This document shows, one piece after another, positions 28,231 to 37,667 of a DNA stretch of 64,000 nucleotides. Both the position numbers and the translations under genes were made by a program. The DNA comes from Shewanella sp. 10N.286.48.A6 (GTDB taxonomy: Bacteria; Pseudomonadota; Gammaproteobacteria; Enterobacterales; Shewanellaceae): NCBI RefSeq assembly GCF_002873135.1, contig NZ_MCVI01000016.1, positions 24,657 through 88,656 of the forward strand, given 5' to 3'. The notes under the pieces were generated by a model. The model did no database searches, was not told the DNA's origin, and saw only the letters and a program-made list of their open reading frames with translations. How positions within the stretch are numbered: the first letter of the stretch is position 1; the number at the start of each line of letters is the position of its first letter.

Positions 28231-29682
28231 CTAATTCTTTCTAATGGCGTTAAAGGCTAAATTAATTTTGTGTGCATCTTTAATTCCGGGCGCAGATTCA
28301 ACCCCTGAATTAACATCTAAGCCATAAAAGCCTTGCTGGTTGGCTTCAAATATATTTTCGGGTGTCAGCCCACCTGCAAGCATGGCGTTATCTCGTTCAG
28401 TCGCTGTTATAACTGATGAATCGAGTAACCCTTGCCAGTTAAATGTCTCGCCGGTGCCGCCAAATCCAGCACTATTTTTACTATCGAATAAGTATCGGCC
28501 ACAGCCTTGTGCTTTATCGCCAACGGTATTGGTGCTGCTTTCTACGCTCACCGCTTTCCAAATTTGGCAATCAAGCTTGGCGCTTGCGAGTAATTGTTTT
28601 AGCTCGCTTATGTCGGCGCTGGTTTCATTACCGTGTAATTGCACTACCTTTAAACCAACAGCCTTGACGGTTGCAACGATTTCAGCATTGGCTTGATTGA
28701 CAAATACGCCGACAAAATGAAGTCCAATGCCTGCTTGCTGGCTTTGGTTAACAAGGTCTGCCGCGTGTTCAACGCTGACATGACGTGGCGATTTTGAATG
28801 AAAGATTAATCCGCCAAATACCGCGCCCGCTTGAGCTACCACGCTAATGTCTTCAAAACGGGTTAAACCACACACTTTATTATTGCCAAAAATGAGCTGA
28901 CGACAGGCTAAATCAATATCATCTTGGGCCATAATTGAACTGCCAACAAGGTAGCCATCAACCAGTGGATTTAATCGCTTAACTTGTTGGTTGGTGTAAA
29001 TGCCAGACTCACTAATAATAACTCGGTCAGCTGGAATTTGCGGCGCTAAGGCTTCTGTCATGGCAAGGTCGGTACTTAAGTCACGCAAGTTACGGTTATT
29101 AATACCGATAATAGCGGCATTAAGTTCAATTGCTCGGTCTAACTCTTGTTGATTACTGACTTCAGTTAAGGCATCTAAATTGTATTTTGCGGCTTCAGCG
29201 GCTAAAAGCTTGTATTGCTCATCATCAAGTACTGACAACATTAATAGCACTGCATCGGCGCCTTGATGAGCCGCAAGCTTGATTTGGTATGGGTCAACAA
29301 AGAAGTCTTTGCATAAAATAGGTTGGCTAACGCGAGCGCGTACTAACGGAATATAGTCTATATCGCCTTGGAAAAACTGCTCATCGGTTAATACTGAAAT
29401 ACCGGCGGCATATTTGACGTAAATGTCGGCAATGGCTTCAACATCAAACACAGGGCGAATGAGGCCTTTAGAAGGGCTGGCTTTTTTACATTCAAAAATA
29501 TAACCGGCATTGGGTGCCTTAAGCGCATCAAACAAACTACGGTCTGAAATTTTTGGCTGTAAGCTGGCTTCAGGGTAGCGCAATTTTAATGAGGCAATAT
29601 GCGCTACTTTGGTATCAACAATCTTGGTTAATACGTTTGATTCTTTATCCGCTGTATTAGCGCCAGAGTTAGTGGTAGTCAT
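28231..29682 (-). CDS. trpCF: Fused indole-3-glycerol phosphate synthase / phosphoribosylanthranilate isomerase TrpCF
   Basis: This 483-residue fusion joins two TIM barrels. Residues ~1-265 are TrpC (IFECKKASPSKGLI, ILCKDFFVDPYQI, IIGINNRNLRDLSTD). The rest is TrpF, beginning at VCGLTRFEDISVVAQAGA and including VQLHGNETS and LAGGLTPENI. Together they perform the isomerisation and ring closure between phosphoribosylanthranilate and indoleglycerol phosphate. The fusion is as in E. coli. The ATG overlaps the trpD stop by one base (TAATG). Confidence 0.96.
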   Translation of the reverse strand: MTTTNSGANTADKESNVLTKIVDTKVAHIASLKLRYPEASLQPKISDRSLFDALKAPNAGYIFECKKASPSKGLIRPVFDVEAIADIYVKYAAGISVLTDEQFFQGDIDYIPLVRARVSQPILCKDFFVDPYQIKLAAHQGADAVLLMLSVLDDEQYKLLAAEAAKYNLDALTEVSNQQELDRAIELNAAIIGINNRNLRDLSTDLAMTEALAPQIPADRVIISESGIYTNQQVKRLNPLVDGYLVGSSIMAQDDIDLACRQLIFGNNKVCGLTRFEDISVVAQAGAVFGGLIFHSKSPRHVSVEHAADLVNQSQQAGIGLHFVGVFVNQANAEIVATVKAVGLKVVQLHGNETSADISELKQLLASAKLDCQIWKAVSVESSTNTVGDKAQGCGRYLFDSKNSAGFGGTGETFNWQGLLDSSVITATERDNAMLAGGLTPENIFEANQQGFYGLDVNSGVESAPGIKDAHKINLAFNAIRKN

Positions 29683-30722
29683 TATTTCGCATCCTCTTGT
29701 TGGCTTGCTGCAGCGAGTTGGGTTAATACTTCATAAGCTTTACCACTGTTGATGGTTTCAAGTGCTAACGCTGTGCCTTGCTGTACCGTGTCACACACAC
29801 CGCTGACATAAAGCGCACAGCCGGCATTAATGGCGACAGCGTCACGATGAGCAGGTTGGCCTTCACCTTTTAAAATTGCTTGGGTGATAAGGGCATTGTC
29901 ACTTGGCTCACCACCTTCTAGTGCTTTAATTTCTGCAGGCTCAACACCTAAGTCTTGTGGGGTTAATTTATAAAAACGAATTTTGCCATCATTAAGCTCA
30001 GCTACTTGGGTTTCGCCATGTAACGCAACTTCATCTAAACCGCTGCCATACACCACCATTGCACGTTTCACGCCTAAGGCATTAAGCACATTGACAATCG
30101 GCGCGATTAGTTTCGGTGAATACACCCCAAGTAACATGGCTTCAGGTTTTGCTGGATTAATCAGCGGGCCTAGAATATTAAAAATGGTGCGAGTTTTAAG
30201 GGCTTGCCTTACAGGCACAGCATGTCTTACACCGGCATGGTAATGGGGCGCAAACAAGAAACATAAACCAAAATCATCAACACATTTACTGGCAGATTCA
30301 GGGCTCATGGTTAAGGCTATGCCGCAGTGCGATAGCACATCAGATGCGCCCGATTTACTCGATACGCCGCGATTACCATGTTTAGTGACTTTTGCTCCTG
30401 CAGCTGCAGCAACAAAAGACGCGGTAGTAGAGATATTAATGGTGTTATGGCCATCGCCACCTGTGCCAACAATATCGACTACGCCTTGGCTTAACGACGA
30501 TGCGCTTCGTGGGAAAGGTTTAGCCGCTCGACGCAGCGCATCTGCAGCACCTGTTATTTCATCAATGGTTTCGCCGCGCATTTTTAGCGCCACTAACATG
30601 CCCGCCATGGCGACGGGATCCATTTCGCCAGCAACAATAGCACTAAATAATTGCGCACTTTGGTCGCGAGTAAGGGCATTACCTTGGTATAGCGAGTCTA
30701 AAAGTGGTTGTAGCTCAGCCAT
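29682..30722 (-). CDS. trpD: Anthranilate phosphoribosyltransferase TrpD
   Basis: The 346-residue enzyme transfers phosphoribose from PRPP to anthranilate. The PRPP signature VDIVGTGGDGHNTINIST lies near residue 85, with KHGNRGVSSKSGASDVL and the FNILGPLINPAKP loop further on. Here it is a stand-alone protein, not fused to the amidotransferase as in E. coli. TAATG overlap with trpG indicates translational coupling. Confidence 0.96.
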   Translation of the reverse strand: MAELQPLLDSLYQGNALTRDQSAQLFSAIVAGEMDPVAMAGMLVALKMRGETIDEITGAADALRRAAKPFPRSASSLSQGVVDIVGTGGDGHNTINISTTASFVAAAAGAKVTKHGNRGVSSKSGASDVLSHCGIALTMSPESASKCVDDFGLCFLFAPHYHAGVRHAVPVRQALKTRTIFNILGPLINPAKPEAMLLGVYSPKLIAPIVNVLNALGVKRAMVVYGSGLDEVALHGETQVAELNDGKIRFYKLTPQDLGVEPAEIKALEGGEPSDNALITQAILKGEGQPAHRDAVAINAGCALYVSGVCDTVQQGTALALETINSGKAYEVLTQLAAASQQEDAK

Positions 30723-31399
30723 TACAGGGCTCCTTTAACTGGTGAATCAACACTAGCTGACGTATCAACATCTGCAGATGTTTGAGTTAGGTAGGTAAGC
30801 GTTTGCGTTAATAAGGTGCTGCCTAAAGTGGTTAATATTGATTCTGGGTGAAATTGAAAACCCACCACTTTATCTTGAGGATGCAAAATTGCCATTGGCA
30901 TATCATCTGTACTGGCAATGACCTCTAAACATGCCGGCACTTGAGTGGCGACTAAGCTGTGATAACGGGCAACGGGCAGAGGTGAAGGCAGGTTAGCAAA
31001 TACACCTTCGCCATTATGAATGGTTGGACTGGCTTTACCATGAACGACAAAAGGAGCGCGTTCGACTTTACCGCCGTAATGCTCAACCATGGCTTGATGA
31101 CCCAGACAAATTCCCAACATAGGGACTTTACCCGCCACTTTTGCAATAAGCTCCATCATGCAGCCTGCTTCGTGAGGCGCACCGGGGCCGGGAGATAATA
31201 CTAATGCGGCTTTACCGTTTTCGCTTATTAGCTTTTCTGCTAAATAATCAGCACTGACATCATTACGATAAATCATCACTTCAAAGCCTAAGCAGCGGAA
31301 TTGATCCACCAAGTTATAGGTAAATGAGTCGAAGTTATCGAGTAAATACAATTTCATATTATTGTCTTGCGTGGCAGTTGTGTTTAAAAGAGTGCTCAT
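30722..31399 (-). CDS. trpG: Anthranilate synthase glutamine amidotransferase TrpG
   Basis: The class-I glutaminase supplies ammonia to TrpE. It has LLDNFDSFTYNLVDQF, VLSPGPGAPHEAG, the nucleophile motif MLGICLGHQAMVEHYGG and the His-x-Glu pair in VGFQFHPESILT. The chosen ATG at 31399 overlaps the trpE stop by four bases (ATGA) and follows GGAGG, giving 225 residues. A Met at codon 15 (MKLYLLDNFD, 31357) matches the usual family start but lacks a ribosome site. A short Ser/Asp/Val-rich C-terminal extension follows the catalytic domain. Confidence 0.93.
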   Translation of the reverse strand: MSTLLNTTATQDNNMKLYLLDNFDSFTYNLVDQFRCLGFEVMIYRNDVSADYLAEKLISENGKAALVLSPGPGAPHEAGCMMELIAKVAGKVPMLGICLGHQAMVEHYGGKVERAPFVVHGKASPTIHNGEGVFANLPSPLPVARYHSLVATQVPACLEVIASTDDMPMAILHPQDKVVGFQFHPESILTTLGSTLLTQTLTYLTQTSADVDTSASVDSPVKGAL

Positions 31400-32946
31400 A
31401 GTCCGCCTCCCATTTTAATTGCTGAAATAACGGCTTGTGCTTTTTGACGGGTTTCGTTGGCTTCAGCTTGGGGATCGGAGTCAAACACCACACCCGCACC
31501 AGCTTGAATATGGGCAACATCATGTTTAACAAAGGCTGAGCGGATCACAATACAGGTATCCATATCACCTAAACCATTAAGGTAACCGACAGCGCCGCCA
31601 TAACTGCCACGACGAGCTTGTTCAGCTTGTCTAACTAACTGTGAAGCACGAACTTTAGGCGCGCCAACTAAGGTGCCCATATTCATACTTGCTTGGTAGG
31701 CATGTAGCGCGTCTAAATCTTCGCGTAATTGACCTGTCACCCGACTCACCAAATGCATCACGTGAGAGTAGCGGTCAACTTTTAATAACTCGGCCACTTT
31801 ACGACTGCCGCTTTGACTAATACGAGCAATATCGTTACGGGCCAAATCCACTAACATTAAGTGCTCAGAGAGCTCTTTTTTATCAAGGCGCAGTTCAAGT
31901 TCAATACGGCTATCTAAATCAAAATCAATCTGGCCATCGGCAGTTTTACCACGTTGGCGGGTACCCGCAATAGGGTAGATTTCAACTTGATTGGTGGCGG
32001 CTTCATATTTAAGGGCACTTTCAGGTGATGCGCCAAATAAAGTGAAATCAGGACCACGAAAGTAAAACATGTATGGACTTGGGTTAGTCAGTCTTAATGC
32101 GCGGTATGCACCTAGAGTATTAGGGCAAGGCAAGCTAAAGCTACGTGAGGGGACAACCTGGAAAATATCGCCAGCAACAATGTGCTCTTTTAAATCAACC
32201 ACGGTTTGTTTAAAGGCGTCATCGCTGATATTGACTTGAGTCGGGGCATCAATACTGACCAATGGCGCTACTGCTGCCAATGTTTGGCAATTGGCTTTAA
32301 GCTGAGTAACTCGCTCAAGCAGTGACGAGGCTTGAGCTGCACTGTCGAAAAATTGATGAGTAATAATGTCGGCTTGCTGGGTTTGGTGGTCAACCAAGAT
32401 TAAGGTTTCAGCTAAATAAAATAAGTAATCAGGGCAATCGTTGTCGGCATTAGGAACATCAGGTAGCGGCTCTACCGTATCAATCAAGTCATAGGCCAAC
32501 ACACCGCCTAAAAATAAGTCCTCAAAAGCATCACTTTGATCAGTTTGTATGTGCTGGACAAACATTCTTAAACCATCAAGGGGTGAGGTGGACTTTAAGC
32601 GGGCATCTTCATCTTGTAGCTCTTTGGCTTTAGCAAGATGAATGGTAATAACATTATCTTGGCGTTGTTGCTCACTGGATTGGAAAAAGTTACTGATTGG
32701 CGTAAGTAAGCTGGCGCCGTTATCAGTTAATGCAGTAAAGGTGAGCTGGTAACCATCACAGCGGACCATCATGGCTGCATGGGTCAATACAATACTTTTA
32801 AGATGATCTTTGCTTTCTATTTCTGCTGACTCTAACAACATAGTATGCGGCGCATTAGCAGTAATATGCTGATAAAGACTAAGCGGGTCAGCGTGATATG
32901 CTAAGGTCTGCTTTTGGGTTACCACATGGGCAAATTGATGTTCCAT
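31396..32946 (-). CDS. trpE: Anthranilate synthase component I TrpE
   Basis: TrpE converts chorismate and ammonia to anthranilate. The tryptophan feedback site LLESAEIESKDHLKS lies near residue 37. The catalytic core contains IAGTRQRGKT, ELSEHLMLVDLARND and GAVGYLNGLGDMDTCIVIR. I placed the start at 32946 (MEHQFAH) because the distance to LLES then matches E. coli TrpE (516 against 520 residues). The frame also has an ATG 18 codons upstream at 33000, and neither has a strong ribosome site. Transcription is controlled by the attenuator and trpL upstream. Confidence 0.94.
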   Translation of the reverse strand: MEHQFAHVVTQKQTLAYHADPLSLYQHITANAPHTMLLESAEIESKDHLKSIVLTHAAMMVRCDGYQLTFTALTDNGASLLTPISNFFQSSEQQRQDNVITIHLAKAKELQDEDARLKSTSPLDGLRMFVQHIQTDQSDAFEDLFLGGVLAYDLIDTVEPLPDVPNADNDCPDYLFYLAETLILVDHQTQQADIITHQFFDSAAQASSLLERVTQLKANCQTLAAVAPLVSIDAPTQVNISDDAFKQTVVDLKEHIVAGDIFQVVPSRSFSLPCPNTLGAYRALRLTNPSPYMFYFRGPDFTLFGASPESALKYEAATNQVEIYPIAGTRQRGKTADGQIDFDLDSRIELELRLDKKELSEHLMLVDLARNDIARISQSGSRKVAELLKVDRYSHVMHLVSRVTGQLREDLDALHAYQASMNMGTLVGAPKVRASQLVRQAEQARRGSYGGAVGYLNGLGDMDTCIVIRSAFVKHDVAHIQAGAGVVFDSDPQAEANETRQKAQAVISAIKMGGGL

Positions 32947-33049
32947 AATGCTTATTGCGCCTCGCTTATAGTGTGCTTTTTCATACTCTGTTCTCTTCAT
33001 TTTAGCTTGGATTGCGTTAGTTTTATTGGAGAGTGCAAGCCGTAAATAG

Positions 33050-33081
33050 CAAAAAAGCCCACATCTCTGCGGGCTTTTTAG
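33050..33081 (-). promoter_or_regulatory. trp operon attenuator (leader terminator hairpin)
   Basis: On the minus strand AAAAAGCCCGCA pairs with TGTGGGCTTTTT around GAGA, and a T run follows. It lies between trpL and trpE, the place of the classical trp attenuator. A second AT-rich dyad (TTATTTAAATAA core, about 33090-33112) sits between trpL and this hairpin and could take part in the alternative fold. Confidence 0.85.
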
Positions 33082-33127
33082 TAAAATCTTGTGTTATTTA
33101 AATAACCACAACGCTTCACACCACCCG

Positions 33128-33181
33128 TTAATTTGGGAAGTGCCACCACCAACTGATGTTTAACGCGTTAAAGTTTGTCAT
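33128..33181 (-). CDS. trpL: trp operon leader peptide TrpL
   Basis: A 17-codon frame (MTNFNALNISWWWHFPN) starts at 33181 on the minus strand, with AAAGAG upstream. Three consecutive TGG codons at positions 11-13 are the hallmark of a Trp-sensing attenuation leader: ribosome stalling there in low tryptophan would favour the antiterminator. About 50 bases further upstream lies a possible promoter (TATAAA near 33232-33237) with a CTAGTTA element near 33255 that loosely resembles half a TrpR operator. The leader is too short for routine gene calling. Confidence 0.88.
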   Translation of the reverse strand: MTNFNALNISWWWHFPN

Positions 33182-33421
33182 TTAAAAAGGTTCTCTTTAT
33201 GTCATTTGCAGGTCATTTCACTGCGAAGTCATTTATAATGGGTTTTATATTCTGTAACTAGCTATAGAAGACCTTAGCTGGCTTATAAAGTCAATTGAAT
33301 ATTTCTCAAATTTATTATTTTTTTACAACTAGCGACTAAAGCAGTAGCAATTTGATGTATATGTAGCAAATAAACGCTAGATGGCTAAGCATTCTAACAA
33401 AGTTTAAAGTACAATAACCTA

Positions 33422-34282
33422 ATGATAACAGACTCCCTATTGGCCGATCTTCACAGCCACACGACCGCATCTGACGGCGTACTCACTCCAGCTGAACTTG
33501 TTGAACGTGCCATTGATAAAGGCGTGCAAATGCTCGCTATTACTGATCATGACACCGTTGCTGGATTGGCTGAAGCGCATCAATACAATAACCAACATTC
33601 CACGCCATTAAAACTGATTAATGGCGTTGAAATTTCAACTCGTTGGAATAACTTTGATATTCATATTGTCGGTTTAAATTTGGATATTACCGATGCTGCG
33701 CTACTTGCGTTTTTAACAAACCAACGTGAATTACGTGAGCAACGGGCTAAAGACATTGGTATTCGTTTAGCTAAGGCGGGTATTGAAGGTGCGTATGAAG
33801 GCGCACAAAAATTTGCAGCAGGCGCAGCTATCAGTCGAGGCCATTATGCGCGCTGGTTAGCTGAAAAAGGCTATGCCAAAGATATGCCGAGTGTTTTTAA
33901 ACGGTATTTAGCCCGCAATAAAACCGGTTATGTTCCCAATAATTGGGGCGATATGGCCAGCGCGATTAATATTATTCACCGTAGTGGTGGCGTTGCGGTA
34001 TTAGCTCACCCAAGCGGGTATAAGCTATCTGCTAAATGGCTTAAAAAATTAGTCCGTGAATATAAAGAAGCGGGCGGTGATGCGATGGAAGTCGTATTAG
34101 GACAACAAAGTATTGATGATAGAGCCAACTTGGTCGCATTAAGTCATTTGAATAACCTAATGGGGTCAATTGGCAGTGATTTTCATTTTCCAAGTAATTG
34201 GATTGAGTTGGGTAAAAATTTATTCCAACCTGCTGGAATACAGTGGGTGTGGCAAGCAGAATCTTGGACGGAGCGAACATGA
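33422..34282 (+). CDS. rnm: PHP-domain 5'-3' exoribonuclease/nucleotidase (RNase AM, YciV/TrpH)
   Basis: The 286-residue PHP phosphoesterase opens with LLADLHSHTTASDGVLTP (metal-binding HxH) and AITDHDTVAGLAEA. It continues with GVEISTRW, VLAHPSG and the late metal motif GSDFHFP. The E. coli homologue, long called TrpH/YciV, removes 5' nucleotides from short RNA, including rRNA 5' ends, and hydrolyses 3',5'-bisphosphonucleotides. It is divergent from the trp operon and overlaps yciO by four bases (ATGA), the same neighbourhood as in enterobacteria. Confidence 0.93.
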   Translation: MITDSLLADLHSHTTASDGVLTPAELVERAIDKGVQMLAITDHDTVAGLAEAHQYNNQHSTPLKLINGVEISTRWNNFDIHIVGLNLDITDAALLAFLTNQRELREQRAKDIGIRLAKAGIEGAYEGAQKFAAGAAISRGHYARWLAEKGYAKDMPSVFKRYLARNKTGYVPNNWGDMASAINIIHRSGGVAVLAHPSGYKLSAKWLKKLVREYKEAGGDAMEVVLGQQSIDDRANLVALSHLNNLMGSIGSDFHFPSNWIELGKNLFQPAGIQWVWQAESWTERT

Positions 34283-34899
34283 GCCAATTTTTTTATATAC
34301 ATGATGAAAACCCGCAGGCGAGATTAATTAGCCAAGCGGTTAATATTTTAAAACAAGGTGGGGTGATTGTTTATCCTACCGATTCAGGTTATGCACTGGG
34401 CTGCATGATCGGTGAAAAAGATGCCATGACCCGTATGGCGCGCATTCGTAAGATTGATAACGACAATAATTTTTCGTTAATGTGTCGCGATTTATCAGAA
34501 TTAGCCAATTTCGCTCGAGTGGATAATCAAGCTTACCGCTTATTGAAAAGCTGCACACCTGGGCCTTATACCTTCATCTTTAAAGCCAGTAAAGAAGTGC
34601 CGCGTCGACTACAATGTGACAAGAAAAAGACCATTGGTATTCGTGTGCCAAACAATTTAATTGCACTGGCATTATTGGAAGCGTTAGAAGCGCCAATTAT
34701 GTCTACCAGTTTAGTGATGCCAGATGCAGAATTTGCTGAGTCTGATCCTGAGCATATTCGAGATATTTTAGAGCACAATGTCGATGCTATTATTCATGGT
34801 GGTTACCTTGCTGAAAATCAAACCACGGTTATAGATATGTCTGAAGGCGATATCGATATAATTCGTCAAGGCGCCGGCGATACCAGTATTTTTGAATAA
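34279..34899 (+). CDS. yciO: YciO (Sua5/YrdC-like protein)
   Basis: The 206-residue protein begins MSQFFYIHDENPQARLI, nearly the same as E. coli YciO, and has the YrdC-fold motifs GGVIVYPTDSGYALGC, KRKT-like KKKTIGIRVPNN and MSTSLVMP. Sua5/YrdC enzymes make threonylcarbamoyl-AMP for t6A in tRNA; YciO is a paralogue whose role is less clear. Start at 34279 follows ACGGAG and overlaps rnm by four bases. Confidence 0.93.
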   Translation: MSQFFYIHDENPQARLISQAVNILKQGGVIVYPTDSGYALGCMIGEKDAMTRMARIRKIDNDNNFSLMCRDLSELANFARVDNQAYRLLKSCTPGPYTFIFKASKEVPRRLQCDKKKTIGIRVPNNLIALALLEALEAPIMSTSLVMPDAEFAESDPEHIRDILEHNVDAIIHGGYLAENQTTVIDMSEGDIDIIRQGAGDTSIFE

Positions 34900-35140
34900 C
34901 CCTTGCAACGGTTGAATGCACAAGTTTGATTGATAGTGGTTTCAACCACAGTCAATAGTGCGTATAATCGCGCGTTTGGTAATTTCTCGCTAAAATTAGA
35001 TGCAGATATTTTCTGAATACTTAGTTGATATAAGTTTAATCTTTGTGAAATACAACAGATATAGCCAAACAGTAGTAATGTAGTTTAATAAGTTATTTGA
35101 CTTAGAAAGCTGATTTTAATCATTAAATTAAGGGACGACA

Positions 35141-35929
35141 ATGCAAGGTATCCAGAAAAGTTTACCTTTAGCGGTTGTTCGAGGCGAAGCGTTTGACGCA
35201 ATGCCTAATGATTTATTCATTCCTCCTGAAGCCCTTGAGGTGTTTTTAGAAACATTCGAAGGCCCGCTAGATTTATTGTTGTACTTAATTCGTAAGCAAA
35301 AACTCGACGTTGTTGACTTACCAATAGAAAAAATCACCAGCCAATATTTAGCTTATATTGAAATTTTAACCGAAGCGCGAATAGAGCTTGCCGCTGATTA
35401 TTTAGTCATGGCAGCCACATTAGCCGAGATAAAATCACGACTACTGTTGCCTAAAATGGCAACCGAAGAAGACGATGATGAAGATCCTCGGGTAGTGTTG
35501 ATTCGTCAATTGAAAGCTTATGAAGTTATCAAACAGGCATCAGCTGATTTAGATGAACTTCCGAGGCTAGAGCGAGATGTATTTTTAGCGAAAGCGACAC
35601 TCTCGCCCAATGTAAAACCAATGGTGATGCCACCTGAAGTGTCTTTAGTTGATATTGCTCAAGCATTTTCAGAGGTACTCAAAAGAATTGATGCCAACGA
35701 ACATCACCATGTAAAACGCGAGCTATTATCGACCCGTGAACGCATGAGTCAGATATTAGCTTTACTATCGACCGAGCATTATGTGCCATTTACTGATTTA
35801 TTTGACATTAGTGAAGGCCGAGCTGGCGTGGTAGTGAGCTTTTTAGCTTTAATGGAACTGGTTAAAGAGCTATTGGTTGATTTGGTTCAAAACGAGCCGT
35901 TAACCCCCATTTATGTCAAAGCGTTTTAA
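35141..35929 (+). CDS. scpA: Segregation and condensation protein ScpA
   Basis: ScpA is the kleisin that bridges Smc heads in chromosome condensation. The 262-residue protein has the conserved kleisin N terminus FEGPLDLLLYLIRKQKLDVVDLPIEKI and the TLAEIKSRLLLPK region, with an acidic linker and a winged-helix C terminus (VVSFLALMELVKELLVDLVQ). AAGGGA precedes the ATG. It is 33 bases before scpB. Such Smc-ScpAB components occur in Shewanella; the 241-base gap upstream (34900-35140) shows no gene. Confidence 0.94.
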   Translation: MQGIQKSLPLAVVRGEAFDAMPNDLFIPPEALEVFLETFEGPLDLLLYLIRKQKLDVVDLPIEKITSQYLAYIEILTEARIELAADYLVMAATLAEIKSRLLLPKMATEEDDDEDPRVVLIRQLKAYEVIKQASADLDELPRLERDVFLAKATLSPNVKPMVMPPEVSLVDIAQAFSEVLKRIDANEHHHVKRELLSTRERMSQILALLSTEHYVPFTDLFDISEGRAGVVVSFLALMELVKELLVDLVQNEPLTPIYVKAF

Positions 35930-35962
35930 GCTGCATTGCACAAGATACGATAAAGGATGACC

Positions 35963-36550
35963 ATGCAAATAAACATGATTCAATTAAAACAATTAATCGA
36001 AGCCAGTTTATTTGTGTTGGGTAAACCACTAACCGTAAAAGCATTAAAAGACACAGTATTAGTGAAATTTGATGTCTCTCGAGCACGCATTAAAGAATGC
36101 CTCGATGAATTACAACAAGATTATCAAGAGCGTGGGGTACAACTGGTCGAAGTGGCTGGTGGTTATCGCTTTCAAACCCAAGAGCTGTTAAGTGAATTCT
36201 TACAACCATTGTGGCAAGAGAAATCCCCTAAATATTCACGTGCGACCTTAGAAACCTTAGCAGTAATTGCATACAGGCAACCAGTTACTCGCGGTGATAT
36301 TGAATATGTAAGAGGTGTGGCCGTCAGCAGCCACATAATAAAGAGTTTAGCTGATAGACACTGGGTAAAAACAGTGGGTCATAAAGAAGTGCCTGGGCGA
36401 CCGGCACTCTATGCCACCACCAGTGAATTTTTATCTTATTTTGGCTTGAAAACCCTAGCAGACTTACCGTCGCTATCGGATGAAGAGTCATTGCAGGCGC
36501 TATTTGAGAAAGTCTCAATGGCGTCACAACAAACAGAAGAGTCGAACTAG
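35963..36550 (+). CDS. scpB: Segregation and condensation protein ScpB
   Basis: The 195-residue protein forms a winged-helix dimer that binds ScpA. It contains LIEASLFVLGKPLTVKAL, VEVAGGYRFQTQ and the signature ATLETLAVIAYRQPVTRGDIEYVRG region. An ATG two codons earlier (35957) touches the AAAGG ribosome site, so ATG at 35963, six bases beyond it, is the better start. Its stop is immediately followed by the rluB start. Confidence 0.94.
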   Translation: MQINMIQLKQLIEASLFVLGKPLTVKALKDTVLVKFDVSRARIKECLDELQQDYQERGVQLVEVAGGYRFQTQELLSEFLQPLWQEKSPKYSRATLETLAVIAYRQPVTRGDIEYVRGVAVSSHIIKSLADRHWVKTVGHKEVPGRPALYATTSEFLSYFGLKTLADLPSLSDEESLQALFEKVSMASQQTEESN

Positions 36551-37423
36551 ATGAGCGAAAAATTGCAGAAAGTCTTGGCCCGTGCAGGCCATGGCTCCCG
36601 TCGTGAGATGGAGGCATGGATTGCTGCAGGCCGTGTTAGTGTAGACGGAGAAATTGCCAACTTAGGTGATCGCGTTGAAGCAGAAGCTAAAATCCGTATC
36701 GATGGCCGTGCTATAACCATCAAAACCGAAGATGACATTATTTGTCGTGTGTTGGCATACCATAAGCCAGAAGGTGAAATTTGTAGTCGTAAAGATCCTG
36801 AAGGCAGAACAACGGTTTTCGAACGTTTACCGACAATACGTGACTCACGTTGGGTAGCGGTAGGGCGTTTGGATATCAATACTTCAGGTTTACTGTTATT
36901 TACCTCTGATGGTGAACTAGCTAACCGTTTAATGCATCCATCAAATGAAGTTGACCGTGAATATGCGGTGCGCACATTTGGTGATGTACCTGAAGCGGCA
37001 GTTCAACGTCTTCGTAAAGGCGTGACATTAGAAGATGGTCCTGCCAACTTTGACACCATCAAAGCTGCTGGTGGTGAAGGCCTTAATAAATGGTGGCATG
37101 TGACCCTAAAAGAAGGGCGTAACCGCGAAGTTCGCCGCTTATGGGAATCACAAGAAGTGCAAGTTAGCCGTCTTATCCGTATTCGTTACGGCATGGTTGA
37201 GCTACCTAAGTCACTACCTCGTGGCGGTTGGGTTGAACTGGATATGGAGCAAGTAAACTACTTGCGCCAAGTTGCAGGTCTAGAGCCTGAAACTCGCACC
37301 ATGTTAGGTACTGATAAACACAGTGTCGCTCGTGCTAAAGTGAAAGGCGCTAAGATCCGCCGAGCCGTGCGTAAGCACAAAACTACCGCAGCGCGTCCTA
37401 AATCAAACCGCCAGCGTAGTTAA
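36551..37423 (+). CDS. rluB: 23S rRNA pseudouridine(2605) synthase RluB
   Basis: The 290-residue enzyme has an N-terminal S4 RNA-binding domain ([20 protein letters not shown]) and the catalytic RsuA/RluB motif [20 protein letters not shown], whose Asp is the nucleophile, near residue 105. [10 protein letters not shown] is also typical. The C-terminal tail is strongly basic (Lys/Arg/Thr), as in RluB. It starts directly after the scpB stop, giving scpA-scpB-rluB, a common arrangement. Confidence 0.95.
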   Translation: MSEKLQKVLARAGHGSRREMEAWIAAGRVSVDGEIANLGDRVEAEAKIRIDGRAITIKTEDDIICRVLAYHKPEGEICSRKDPEGRTTVFERLPTIRDSRWVAVGRLDINTSGLLLFTSDGELANRLMHPSNEVDREYAVRTFGDVPEAAVQRLRKGVTLEDGPANFDTIKAAGGEGLNKWWHVTLKEGRNREVRRLWESQEVQVSRLIRIRYGMVELPKSLPRGGWVELDMEQVNYLRQVAGLEPETRTMLGTDKHSVARAKVKGAKIRRAVRKHKTTAARPKSNRQRS

Positions 37424-37450
37424 TACGTTTTAGTACGTGCTTGTTTGACA

Positions 37451-37479
37451 CAAAAGGCCACACTATGTGGCCTTTTTAA
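37451..37479 (+). terminator. Terminator of scpA-scpB-rluB
   Basis: AAAAGGCCACA pairs with TGTGGCCTTTTT around CTA, with a T run, about 30 bases after rluB. Confidence 0.88.
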
Positions 37480-37667
37480 TACCTAAAACCTCTGCCTACT
37501 TATTAAAACACCCGTAATAAAGCATTATTAGTTAGTCATTTCGTGGTGTTTTGCTATTAATCTCATAATTCCCTATCGCTAACTTGAAACTGTGATATCT
37601 GCTAACTATATTTAATGTTGATGATTTTTTTATCAATTACGTACACTTACAGTTAAGGGAGTATTCA

